Below are positions 15,522-26,687 of a stretch of DNA of 64,000 bases, one piece after another. How positions within the stretch are numbered: the first letter of the stretch is position 1; each line of letters starts with the position of its first letter. The DNA is from Actinacidiphila fildesensis (lineage in GTDB: Bacteria; Actinomycetota; Actinomycetes; Streptomycetales; Streptomycetaceae): assembly GCF_042652185.1 (NCBI RefSeq), contig NZ_JBHSIX010000018.1; one strand, given 5' to 3'. A program made the position numbers and the translations under genes. The notes beneath the pieces were generated by a model. It worked only from the letters and a program-made list of their open reading frames with translations. It was not told the origin of the DNA and did not search any database.

Positions 15522-16677
15522 CGGGCGCGCCGAACCAGTCCAGGCAGACGACCAATGCGTCGTCGTCGCCCTGGGACGAGCCGCGGTGTGTGGTGAGTTC
15601 CCTCAGTACGGCCCGCGGCACATCGGCCGCGGGCAGGAGCCGTGTGGCCAGCAGCGCGCGGGCCAGTGCCCGGTCGCCGTACGCCTCACCGCCGGCATTG
15701 GTGACGGCGTGCACCCCGTCGCTGACGAACAGCAGCCGGTCGCCGGGCAGCGCCTGGATCGACTCGGGTTCGTAGTGGGTGCCGTCGAACATGCCCAGCG
15801 GGAGCTGGGCGTCGAACGTCAGGGGCCGTACCGTTCCGTCCCGCAGCACGAACGCCCTCGGTGATCCCGCGTCGATGATCTCCACCAGACCGGTGGCCAG
15901 CTCGAACCGCAGCAGCAGGCACGCCAGGTGCCAGGTGCCGCGGTGCTGGCCGTACACCGCCTGGTCGGCGAGCGCGGCCTGGTCGGCCAGCGGGAGTCCG
16001 GCGCGCCGGGCGTTGCGCAGCGCGCCCACACCCAGGCTGGTGAGCAGCGCGGCGTTGATGCCGTCGCCCATCCCGTTGGTGATCGACAGGGTGAGCGCGT
16101 CGGGCGAGGCGGACCAGTCGAAGTTGTCCCCGAAGGTGTCGTACGCCGGCTCCAGCTGCGCTCCGAGGGCGAACTCGGGACGGGTGCAGGAGCGGGCGGG
16201 CAGCAGCTGCCACTGCATCTCGGCGGCGAGGGTGAGCCGGTCCAGCCGGCGCGCCTGGACGTAGAGGTCGGTGTCGCGCTCGGCGACCACCACCTCGCGG
16301 GCGAGCAGCCCGGCGATCTCCAGCAGTTCCGCGGTGGCGGCCGGGTCCGGCGGCTGCGCGAACATGACACTCAGCACGCCGAGCCGGTCACCGCGCGCGG
16401 TGACCGGCAGGTGCAGGACACTGCGGCCGTCCCGCCGCTCGGCGTACGGTTCCTGCGAGCCGAAGGCCCGGCCCGCGCCCGATCCGTCCACCGGCAGCGG
16501 CGGTACGCCGTGCGGCGGGACCGTCATCGCCTGCAGGTGGCCCAGGCCGTAGTCGGCCATCAACAGCTCCGCGTCCAGGGCGTCGTGGCAGCGGGCCAGG
16601 ACCGGCCGCAGGGCGTCGAGCAGGGCGGGAGGTGTCGCGTCGCGCAGGGCGCGCTCGGAGTCCTGGAGTGCGTTCAC
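15517..16677 (-). CDS. GAF-PP2C (SpoIIE/RsbU-like) phosphatase, possibly metal-site impaired
   Basis: 386 residues: an N-terminal GAF-like domain (about 20-160, with GRAFGSQEPYAERR and VLHLPVTARGDRLGVLSV) and a C-terminal PP2C domain (170-386). The SpoIIE landmarks are FGDNFDWS, LLFVSDGVHAV and GDDDALVVCL, so three acidic metal positions are present. The usual GDVxGHG motif reads TNGMGDG, i.e. its metal-binding Asp appears as Asn. The protein may be a weak phosphatase or a sensor. Such proteins normally dephosphorylate anti-anti-sigma factors. The start is GTG 16677. It is divergent from a MarR regulator. Confidence 0.85.
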   Translation of the reverse strand: MNALQDSERALRDATPPALLDALRPVLARCHDALDAELLMADYGLGHLQAMTVPPHGVPPLPVDGSGAGRAFGSQEPYAERRDGRSVLHLPVTARGDRLGVLSVMFAQPPDPAATAELLEIAGLLAREVVVAERDTDLYVQARRLDRLTLAAEMQWQLLPARSCTRPEFALGAQLEPAYDTFGDNFDWSASPDALTLSITNGMGDGINAALLTSLGVGALRNARRAGLPLADQAALADQAVYGQHRGTWHLACLLLRFELATGLVEIIDAGSPRAFVLRDGTVRPLTFDAQLPLGMFDGTHYEPESIQALPGDRLLFVSDGVHAVTNAGGEAYGDRALARALLATRLLPAADVPRAVLRELTTHRGSSQGDDDALVVCLDWFGAPA

Positions 16678-16772
16678 TGGTGGCCGGCCACGCCTTCGGT
16701 CGTTGGGGCGGTACTCACCGGCGGGAGCCGGAAAGCTGACAGTTGGGGTCGGACAGTGCGAAGGTGAAGGCT

Positions 16773-17264
16773 ATGCACTCCTCCCGATCCGCAACCCACC
16801 TCGAGGAGGCGGCAGGCGCCGCCTCGGAGATCACTGAGCTTCTCGAGGTGTTGTGGGGCCGTGGACGTGACGATTCCGCGGCTCCGGTGTCCGCCTCGCA
16901 GCTGCGTGTGCTGTTCATACTCGCGGACAACGAGGGCATCAATCTCCGCACCCTGTCCGAGGCGCTGGGCTCGGCCCCGCCGTCCGTCAGCAGACTCTGC
17001 GACCGGCTGCAGGCCGTCGGATACCTGGAGCGCGATCCCAATCCGGCGAGCCGGCGCGAGGTCCGGCTGCGGCTCAGCGGACGCGGCGTGAAGTTCCTCG
17101 ACGAGTTGCGGGCCCGCCGCCGCGAGCAGCTGTCGCAGGTGCTGGCCACGATGGAGCCGGCCGCGCGGACGGACCTGCTGAGCGGGTTGCGCGCGTTCCG
17201 GGACGCCGCCGCTTCCGAGGCGTCCCCGCTCCCGGCGCACACGGTCGCCGCGCACATCGCGTAA
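16773..17264 (+). CDS. MarR-family transcriptional regulator
   Basis: 163 residues starting at ATG 16773 (AAGGTGAAGG just upstream). The winged helix is clear: SASQLRVLFILADNEG, the recognition helix region LGSAPPSVSRLCDRL, and the wing VGYLERDPNPASRREVRLRL, followed by the C-terminal dimer helix. It is a cytosolic DNA-binding dimer. It lies divergent from the GAF-PP2C gene (95-bp gap) and converges with the ANTAR-PP2C gene, so it may control the phosphatase promoter, although its ligand and targets cannot be read from sequence. Confidence 0.9.
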   Translation: MHSSRSATHLEEAAGAASEITELLEVLWGRGRDDSAAPVSASQLRVLFILADNEGINLRTLSEALGSAPPSVSRLCDRLQAVGYLERDPNPASRREVRLRLSGRGVKFLDELRARRREQLSQVLATMEPAARTDLLSGLRAFRDAAASEASPLPAHTVAAHIA

Positions 17265-17280
17265 GCGCCGTCCACGGCGC
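17265..17280. terminator. Short hairpin between MarR and ANTAR-PP2C genes
   Basis: GCGCCGT and ACGGCGC pair around CC, directly after the MarR stop. An 11-bp direct repeat GTTCACCGCAG (17288-17298, 17303-17313) follows and duplicates the stop region of the converging phosphatase. Confidence 0.45.
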
Positions 17281-17304
17281 GTGGGCTGTTCACCGCAGTG
17301 ACGT

Positions 17305-19695
17305 TCACCGCAGCCGGAATCCGATGATGCAGGTGTCGTCGTCGGTGTCGGAGTTGCTGTGGGTGAGCAGCCGGTCGAGGTCCTCCTCCAGGTCGCCGGT
17401 GGGCGGCCCGGCATCGCGCAGCAGCTGCTCCAGGGACTGGTTGACGGTACGGTCCCGGCGTTCCAACAACCCGTCGGTGTAGAGCAGCAGGGTGTCACCC
17501 GGCTCCAGGACGACCGTCTCCTCCGCGTAGCTCGCCTCGGCGACGGCGCCGAGCAGGATGCCGGCGGGCAGCGGCAGCACCGTGGACCGCGCGCCGCGGA
17601 CCAGGACCGGCGGCGGGTGCCCGGCCCGGGCCCAGCGGACGACCCGGGTCGACGGGTCGTAGAGCCCGCAGACCACGGTGGCGGTGACGTGTTCGGTGAG
17701 CCGGTGGGCGACGGTGTTGAGCCAGCCCAGCATCCGGCCGGGTCCCGCACCGGTCGCGGCCAGACCGCGCAGGGCGTTGCGCAGCACGACCATGCCGGTG
17801 GCGGCGTCGATGCCGTGCCCCGCGATGTCACCGACCACCAGCAGCACCTGCTTGCTGGGCAGCACGACGGCGTCGTACCAGTCACCGCCGACCAGGTGGC
17901 CCTTCTCCGCGGGCCGGTAACGGACGGCGACCTGCAGCCCGGACGCGTCGATGGGCGCGGGGGCCGCCGGCATGATGGCGCGCTGGAGCTGCAGGGCGAG
18001 CAGATCGCGTTCGCCGGCCCGCTGCTCGGAGTCGGCGAGCTGGTTGCGGGTGGCCGCCAGGGCGACCTCCGTCCAGTGCTGCGCGGAGACGTCCTGGTAG
18101 GCGCCGTGCACGGTCATCGGGCCGCCTTCCGGGCCGGCCGCCGGTTCCGCGACCACCCGGATGTACCGGACGACTCCGTCGGGGCGCAGCAGCCGGAAGG
18201 CCGTCGACGCGGAACCGCGCTGGTGCAGCACCTCCCGCAGAAACCTTCCGATGATGTCGGCGTCGTCGGGGTGGGCGTGGTGGCGCAGCCGTTCCAGCGG
18301 GATCGGCGCGGAGTCCGGCGGCAGCCCGTAGATGTCGAACAGCTGGCTGTTCCAGATGACCTCGCCGGTGGCCGGGGTCTCCTCGAAACCGCCGATCCGG
18401 CCGAGGCGCTGGGTGTGCTCGACCAGTGCCGCCAGCCGGGTCGCCTCGTTGTGGGTGCGCCAGCTCACCAGCAGGGCGTCACCGTACCGTCCGATGCCCA
18501 GCGCGGCGGTCGGGTGCGGCGCCGTGCTCTCGGCGGCGGCCGGCAGCACCGTCCGCTTGGTGCGGAACGGCTCGCCGGTGCTGTGGACGCGCAGCGCCCG
18601 CTCGTACAGGCCGCCGTCCGCGGCCGCGAGCGGGTAGGCCTCCAGCAGTGGTCGTCCGGTGATGTCGGCCCGCGGGCGGCCGGCGAAGTCCGTGAAGTGC
18701 TCGTTGGTGTACGTGATCCGGAAGTCGCAGACCTGACCCTGGTCGTCCAGCAGCGGTTGGAGGACCAGCGCCGGGTCCAGGAGACCTTCGGCGAGGCCGC
18801 CGAGCCGGGCGGCGCTGTCGGCCCGGACCGGTTCGCCGCCGGGTGCGGCGGTGCCGGTCCCCTCCAGCGTGTGGGCGCACAGTCCGGCAAGGGCGGTGAG
18901 CTGGCGGTGGACGGCGCGCGGCAGCGGTGTGCCGGGCTCCGGCCAGCACACCTCCAGGACGCCGACCGTGCGGCCGGCCCGCTGCGCGGGGATCAGCGCC
19001 CGGGCGCCGGCACCGCTGCCGGACAGGCCGATGGACGCGGCCGACGCCGGCGGGGCGCCGTGCCACAGCGTCCGCCCCGACAGCAGCGCCTGCTGGGCGA
19101 GCGTCCCGACGCGCGGCGGCACGTAGCGCCAGCGGACGGCCTCCGCCGCGGGGAATCCCGCGCTGCCGGCGAGGGTGAGCGAACCGTCCTGGTCGGCCTG
19201 CCACACCGCGGCGGCGGTGGCGCCCAGCGGCTCCAGCGCGTGGACGAGAAGTGACTGCGCGACCGTCTGCGCGTCGGTGCCGCTGAGCGCTCCGGCCTCC
19301 GCGATCCGCAGCCGGACGGAAACGGGAGGCGCCGCCCGGTCGGCGCCGTCGTCCGGTGCCGGGACGGCCCGCGACAACGGGTCGTGCGCCGCTTCGTTGA
19401 CGATGTCGGCGGCCAGCTCGGCGGTCGGCAGCCCGGCGCGGGCGGCGAGTTCCTCCAGGTGCCTGGCGGCCTCGGCGGGTCCGTCCACGCCGCGTTCGAC
19501 CAGGATGCCCTTCGCCACGTCGAGCAGCCCCTGCGTGGCGGCCGCGCTCTCCTGCGCGTCGAGCCTGCGGCGCAGCCGTTCCACGACCGCCGCCAGCCGT
19601 TCCACACCGGACCCGCCCGTGCCGGTCCCCGCGAGCGGTCCGGGGGGCACCGGCCGCTCGGTGTCCGGCGCGGATTCGGGGGTGGGGTCGTTCAC
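17305..19695 (-). CDS. ANTAR-GAF-PAS-PP2C phosphatase
   Basis: 796 residues from GTG 19695. In order: an ANTAR-like helical domain (about 35-105, QGLLDVAKGILVERGVDG), a GAF domain (about 130-275), a PAS domain (about 300-400), a second PAS_3 domain (about 410-530, WNSQLFDIYGLPPD) and a SpoIIE-type PP2C domain (570-796). The catalytic motifs are canonical: VGGDWYDAV, VVGDIAGHG, LLLYTDGLLE and DDDTCIIGF. It should be an active soluble Ser/Thr phosphatase whose sensor domains respond to a small ligand or redox/light signal. It follows the hybrid kinase gene by 120 bases on the same strand, suggesting shared expression and function in a sigma-factor partner-switch. Confidence 0.92.
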   Translation of the reverse strand: MNDPTPESAPDTERPVPPGPLAGTGTGGSGVERLAAVVERLRRRLDAQESAAATQGLLDVAKGILVERGVDGPAEAARHLEELAARAGLPTAELAADIVNEAAHDPLSRAVPAPDDGADRAAPPVSVRLRIAEAGALSGTDAQTVAQSLLVHALEPLGATAAAVWQADQDGSLTLAGSAGFPAAEAVRWRYVPPRVGTLAQQALLSGRTLWHGAPPASAASIGLSGSGAGARALIPAQRAGRTVGVLEVCWPEPGTPLPRAVHRQLTALAGLCAHTLEGTGTAAPGGEPVRADSAARLGGLAEGLLDPALVLQPLLDDQGQVCDFRITYTNEHFTDFAGRPRADITGRPLLEAYPLAAADGGLYERALRVHSTGEPFRTKRTVLPAAAESTAPHPTAALGIGRYGDALLVSWRTHNEATRLAALVEHTQRLGRIGGFEETPATGEVIWNSQLFDIYGLPPDSAPIPLERLRHHAHPDDADIIGRFLREVLHQRGSASTAFRLLRPDGVVRYIRVVAEPAAGPEGGPMTVHGAYQDVSAQHWTEVALAATRNQLADSEQRAGERDLLALQLQRAIMPAAPAPIDASGLQVAVRYRPAEKGHLVGGDWYDAVVLPSKQVLLVVGDIAGHGIDAATGMVVLRNALRGLAATGAGPGRMLGWLNTVAHRLTEHVTATVVCGLYDPSTRVVRWARAGHPPPVLVRGARSTVLPLPAGILLGAVAEASYAEETVVLEPGDTLLLYTDGLLERRDRTVNQSLEQLLRDAGPPTGDLEEDLDRLLTHSNSDTDDDTCIIGFRLR

Positions 19696-19815
19696 GGGCG
19701 CGGGTCCTTCGGGTCGGGAGAGCGGTTCCGGCCGGGCGTCCGCCGCCGGATGCGGTGTCGACGGCCCAGGTGGTGCGGGTGAGGTGGGTGGCGTGGGTGG
19801 CGGGTGCCGGCTGCG

Positions 19816-23349
<3,534 letters not shown>

Positions 23350-23635
23350 CCCGCCATCACGTCGTCACCGCATGTCGAGCGGGTGCCCGAGGCTCTTCCA
23401 TCTTCATTGCCACATGACAAATGTTGCCTTGCACTTCGCAGGCTAGCCCAGCATCCCGCCTTCCCGCGCCACACGCCAGAACTTCTTCCACGGCCGCCGC
23501 GCGAGGCAGGGGTCGCAGGGGTGCGATCCTTTGGTACGGGGCGGGCAGACTCCCCATCGAGCACAATGCATCCTTGAGGGCGGAAGCCGCGGTGTGGTCG
23601 CGGACGGGGCCGCTGTCGATGGAGGGGTAGTGGAG

Positions 23636-24586
23636 ATGAGCGCGATACCGCAGGACACGACCCGCCGCGGCGAGTTCGCGCATCCGGCGCTCCTCTACCG
23701 CGGCAGCGACGCCTACCTTGCCGGAACCGTGCCCTTCATCACCGAGGGACTCGACCGGGGCGAGCCGGTCGCCGTCGCCGTTCCCGGCCCGAATCTGGCC
23801 CTGCTCGAGAAGGCGCTCGACGACCGCGCCGGCGAGGTGAGCCTGCTCGACATGACACGGGCCGGCCGGAATCCGGGCCGGATCATCCCCGGCGTGCTGC
23901 GGGCCTTCGCCGACGCCCACCCCGGCCGCCGGGTGCGGATCATCGGCGAGCCGATCTGGCAGGGGCGCTCAGCCACCGAGTACCCGGCCTGCGTCCAGCA
24001 CGAGGCACTGATCAACCTCGCCTTCGCCGACCGCGACGTCACGATCCTGTGCCCCTACGACGTCGACGGGCTCAGCCCGGACGTCCTGGCCGACGCCGCG
24101 GCCACCCACCCGGTCCTCATCGACGACGCGGGCAGCGTCCGCAGCCCGGACTACGCCCCCACCTACATCGTCGCGAAGTGGAACCTGCCGCTGCCCGAGG
24201 CCCCGGACGGCGCGCTGACGCTGGCCTTCGACAACGCGACCCTGACCGAGCCCCGGCTCGCCGCGTCCCGGTACGCCGTCGGCGCCGGCCTGGACCTGGG
24301 CCGGATCCCGGACGTGGAGCTGGCCGTCAACGAACTGGCCACCAACACCATCCTGCACGGCGGCGGCTCCGGCACTCTGCGGCTGTGGACCGAGGACGGC
24401 CACCTCGTCTGCGAGCTGCGCGACCGCGGACACCTCACCGATCCGCTCGTCGGCCGAATCCCGGTCGTGCGCGCCACCCCCGGCGGCCGCGGGATGCTGC
24501 TCGTCAACCACCTCGCCGACCTGCTGCGGATGCACACGACGGCGGCCGGCACGACGCTGCGCGTGTACTTCGCCCTCACCGCGTAG
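23636..24586 (+). CDS. MEDS-domain anti-sigma-type ATPase
   Basis: 316 residues from ATG 23636 (GGAGGGG at 621-627 of that kilobase, eight bases away). The N-terminal part (FAHPALLYRGSDAYLAGTV, EPVAVAVPGPNLALL, RIIGEPIWQGRS) is a MEDS (DcmR-like) sensory domain. The C-terminal 130 residues form an HATPase_c_2 domain: VELAVNELATNTILHGG holds the N-box and GGRGMLLVNHLADLL the G-box. The combination is common in Streptomyces sigma-factor control, acting as anti-sigma kinase or ligand sensor. It is divergent from the hybrid kinase and converges with the sigma factor gene. Confidence 0.9.
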   Translation: MSAIPQDTTRRGEFAHPALLYRGSDAYLAGTVPFITEGLDRGEPVAVAVPGPNLALLEKALDDRAGEVSLLDMTRAGRNPGRIIPGVLRAFADAHPGRRVRIIGEPIWQGRSATEYPACVQHEALINLAFADRDVTILCPYDVDGLSPDVLADAAATHPVLIDDAGSVRSPDYAPTYIVAKWNLPLPEAPDGALTLAFDNATLTEPRLAASRYAVGAGLDLGRIPDVELAVNELATNTILHGGGSGTLRLWTEDGHLVCELRDRGHLTDPLVGRIPVVRATPGGRGMLLVNHLADLLRMHTTAAGTTLRVYFALTA

Positions 24587-24663
24587 GGCCGCCGGTCCGC
24601 TCAGCAGGCCGTGCAGGGCCGTCGGTGCCGTCAGCAGGACTGCCGCGGCCGGCTCAGCACGCC

Positions 24664-24702
24664 GGTGGGGCCGCTCGCGCACTGTCCGCGAGCGGCCCCA
24701 CC
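24664..24702. terminator. Strong bidirectional terminator between ATPase and sigma genes
   Basis: Arms 24664-24679 and 24687-24702 are perfect 16-bp complements with a 7-base loop, between genes ending at 24586 and 24728. Confidence 0.8.
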
Positions 24703-24727
24703 GCCGGTCCTCACACCTTCTGCCGGA

Positions 24728-25603
24728 TCACTCCTGGATCAGCAGCTGACCGCGCAGCCGCGTCAGGGTCCGGGTGAGCAGCCGCGAGACGTGCATCTGC
24801 GAGATCCCCAGCTCCGCGCCGATCTCCGCCTGGGTCATCTCGGCGCCGAACCGCATGTTCAGGATGCGGCGGTCGCGGGGGGCGAGCTCGGCCAGCAGCG
24901 GTTTGAGGGACTGGAGGTTCTCCACGAACTCCAGCGCGGGGTCGAGGTCGCCGAGCCGGTCGGCCAGCACGCCTTCGCCGCTGCCCTCCTCCTCGCCCGC
25001 GGGGATGTCGATGGACCCGGCCACGTAGCCGTTGCTGGCCAGCTGGCCCTCGGTGACCTCCGCGGGAGTCAGGTCGAGCAGCGCCGCCAGCTCGTCGGTG
25101 GTGGGCGCGCGGTCCAGCCGGCCGGCCAGCTCCTCGGTGGCCTTGGCCAGCTCCAGGCGCAGTTCCTGCAGCCGCCGCGGTACGTGCACGGCCCAGCTGG
25201 TGTCCCGGAAGAAGCGCTTGATCTCGCCGGTGATGTACGGAATGGCGAACGTGGTGAACTCCACCTCGCGCGACAGGTCGAACCGGTCGATCGCCTTGAT
25301 CAGGCCGATCGTCCCGACCTGCACGATGTCCTCGCGCGGCTCGGACCGGTTGCGGAACCGCCCGGCGGCGAAGTTCACCAGCGATATGTTCAGCTCGATG
25401 AGGGTGCTACGGGCGTACTGGTATTCGTGGGTGCCCTCATCGAGCTCCCGCAGCCGGTCGAAGAACAGCTTCGACAGCTGCCGCGCGTCCTTGGGTGCGA
25501 GCTTTCCCGGGCACTCCACCCGCGGCAGTTCCACCCGGTCCACGTCCGCCTCCGGCAACCGCACAGCGGTCGGGGAGGTCCTCGTCACTACCGAGCCCGC
25601 CAT
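24728..25603 (-). CDS. SigB/SigF-type RNA polymerase sigma factor
   Basis: 291 residues. I choose ATG 25603, which has AGGAGG (25609-25614) five bases away; longer in-frame readings lack a ribosome site. Region 2 is intact (EDIVQVGTIGLIKAIDRF, TFAIPYITGEIKRFFRD), followed by VHVPRRLQELRL, region 3 and region 4 with MTQAEIGAELGISQMHVSRL. It is a group III alternative sigma factor of the stress/differentiation class. Nearby PP2C phosphatases and the anti-sigma-type ATPase suggest partner-switch control. A promoter matching the sigma-B consensus lies upstream, suggesting autoregulation. Confidence 0.95.
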   Translation of the reverse strand: MAGSVVTRTSPTAVRLPEADVDRVELPRVECPGKLAPKDARQLSKLFFDRLRELDEGTHEYQYARSTLIELNISLVNFAAGRFRNRSEPREDIVQVGTIGLIKAIDRFDLSREVEFTTFAIPYITGEIKRFFRDTSWAVHVPRRLQELRLELAKATEELAGRLDRAPTTDELAALLDLTPAEVTEGQLASNGYVAGSIDIPAGEEEGSGEGVLADRLGDLDPALEFVENLQSLKPLLAELAPRDRRILNMRFGAEMTQAEIGAELGISQMHVSRLLTRTLTRLRGQLLIQE

Positions 25604-25642
25604 GTCGTCCTCCTCAGGAAGTCCACACCGTCGAGGCCTCGT

Positions 25643-25667
25643 ATACCCCGGCGCTCCGGGCACACAC
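25643..25667 (-). promoter_or_regulatory. Sigma-B-type promoter of the sigma factor gene
   Basis: On the minus strand GTGT, 15 bases, GGGTAT matches the Streptomyces sigma-B pattern G-N-N-T-N14-16-GGGTAY. The -10 element (25643-25648) is about 40 bases before the ATG 25603. The gene encodes a sigma factor of the same class, so positive autoregulation is inferred. Confidence 0.6.
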
Positions 25668-25687
25668 GTGACGGTTCCGGCGGGACC

Positions 25688-26524
25688 TCAGGCCTCCAGG
25701 ACGCCGGTGCCGAGCAGGGAGAACAGCAGGACCCCGATGATGATGCGGTAGACCACGAAGAGGTTGAACGAGTGCTTGGCGACGTACTTCAGCAGCCAGG
25801 CGATCGACGCGTAGGCGACCACGAACGACACCAGCGTGCCCACGACGAGAGAAATCGTGTCGACACCACCGCCGGTGGCGTCCTTGAGCTCGTAGAGTCC
25901 CGCGCCGGTGAGCGCCGGGATCGACAGGAAGAACGAGAGCCGGGTCGCGGCCAGCCGGTCCAGGTCGCGGATCAGGCCGGTGGAGATCGTGGCGCCGGAG
26001 CGGGAGAAGCCGGGGAAGAGCAGCGCGAGGATCTGGGAGGAGCCGACGATCATGGCGTCCTTGAGGGTGATCTCGTCCTCCCCGCGCTTGAACCTGGCCA
26101 TCTGTTCGGCCACCCACATCACGATGCTGCCGCCGATCAGCGAGCCGGCCACCACCCACAGCGAGGCGAGCGGGCCGTCGATGAGCGGCTTGGCGAGGAG
26201 GCCGACGACGACGATCGGGATCGTGGCGTAGATGACCCACCAGGCGAACTTGTAGTCGTGGCTGTCGCGTTCGCTCTTGTTGGCGATGCCGCGTCCCCAG
26301 GCGCTCGCGAACCGCACGATGTCGCGGAAGAAATAGACCAGGACGGCCGCGATGGCCCCGACCTGGATGACCGCCGTGAAGCCGACCACCGCCTTGTCGT
26401 CCACCGGGATGTTCATCAGCCCCTCGGTGATCTTGAGGTGGCCGGTGGAGGACACCGGGAGGAATTCGGTGACCCCTTCCACCACTCCGAGAATGGCGGC
26501 TTGGCCGACGCCGATCGCGCTCAT
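25688..26524 (-). CDS. uppP: Undecaprenyl-diphosphatase UppP (BacA)
   Basis: 278 residues, seven to eight hydrophobic helices. It dephosphorylates undecaprenyl pyrophosphate to recycle the lipid carrier for cell-wall synthesis; overproduction gives bacitracin tolerance. The two signature motifs are present: EGVTEFLPVSSTGHL near residue 15 and PGFSRSGATI near residue 165. The start ATG is at 26524 with only a weak GGGAC upstream. It is followed by a gap of 84 bases before the sigma factor gene start, and the upstream side carries a long hairpin. Confidence 0.95.
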   Translation of the reverse strand: MSAIGVGQAAILGVVEGVTEFLPVSSTGHLKITEGLMNIPVDDKAVVGFTAVIQVGAIAAVLVYFFRDIVRFASAWGRGIANKSERDSHDYKFAWWVIYATIPIVVVGLLAKPLIDGPLASLWVVAGSLIGGSIVMWVAEQMARFKRGEDEITLKDAMIVGSSQILALLFPGFSRSGATISTGLIRDLDRLAATRLSFFLSIPALTGAGLYELKDATGGGVDTISLVVGTLVSFVVAYASIAWLLKYVAKHSFNLFVVYRIIIGVLLFSLLGTGVLEA

Positions 26525-26595
26525 TGGTCCCGTCCCTGGAAATTGCGTCGAATGACCGGCTTGGCGGCGCCGTTGTCAACGAGGGCCCTCATGGG

Positions 26596-26633
26596 CACAC
26601 CCAACGTCTACAGAATTGTAGACGTTGGGTGTG
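26596..26633 (-). terminator. Long hairpin between chitinase and uppP
   Basis: Arms 26596-26612 and 26617-26633 are perfect 17-bp complements with loop GAAT. The element follows the chitinase stop (26688) by 54 bases and precedes uppP by 72. It most likely ends the chitinase transcript; an operator role is possible because part of an arm (TGTAGACG) recurs at 26636. Confidence 0.65.
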
Positions 26634-26687
26634 ACTGTAGACGACGGCCCGCCGACCGGGCAGGCCGGGACCAGGGTAGCGAGGGTG

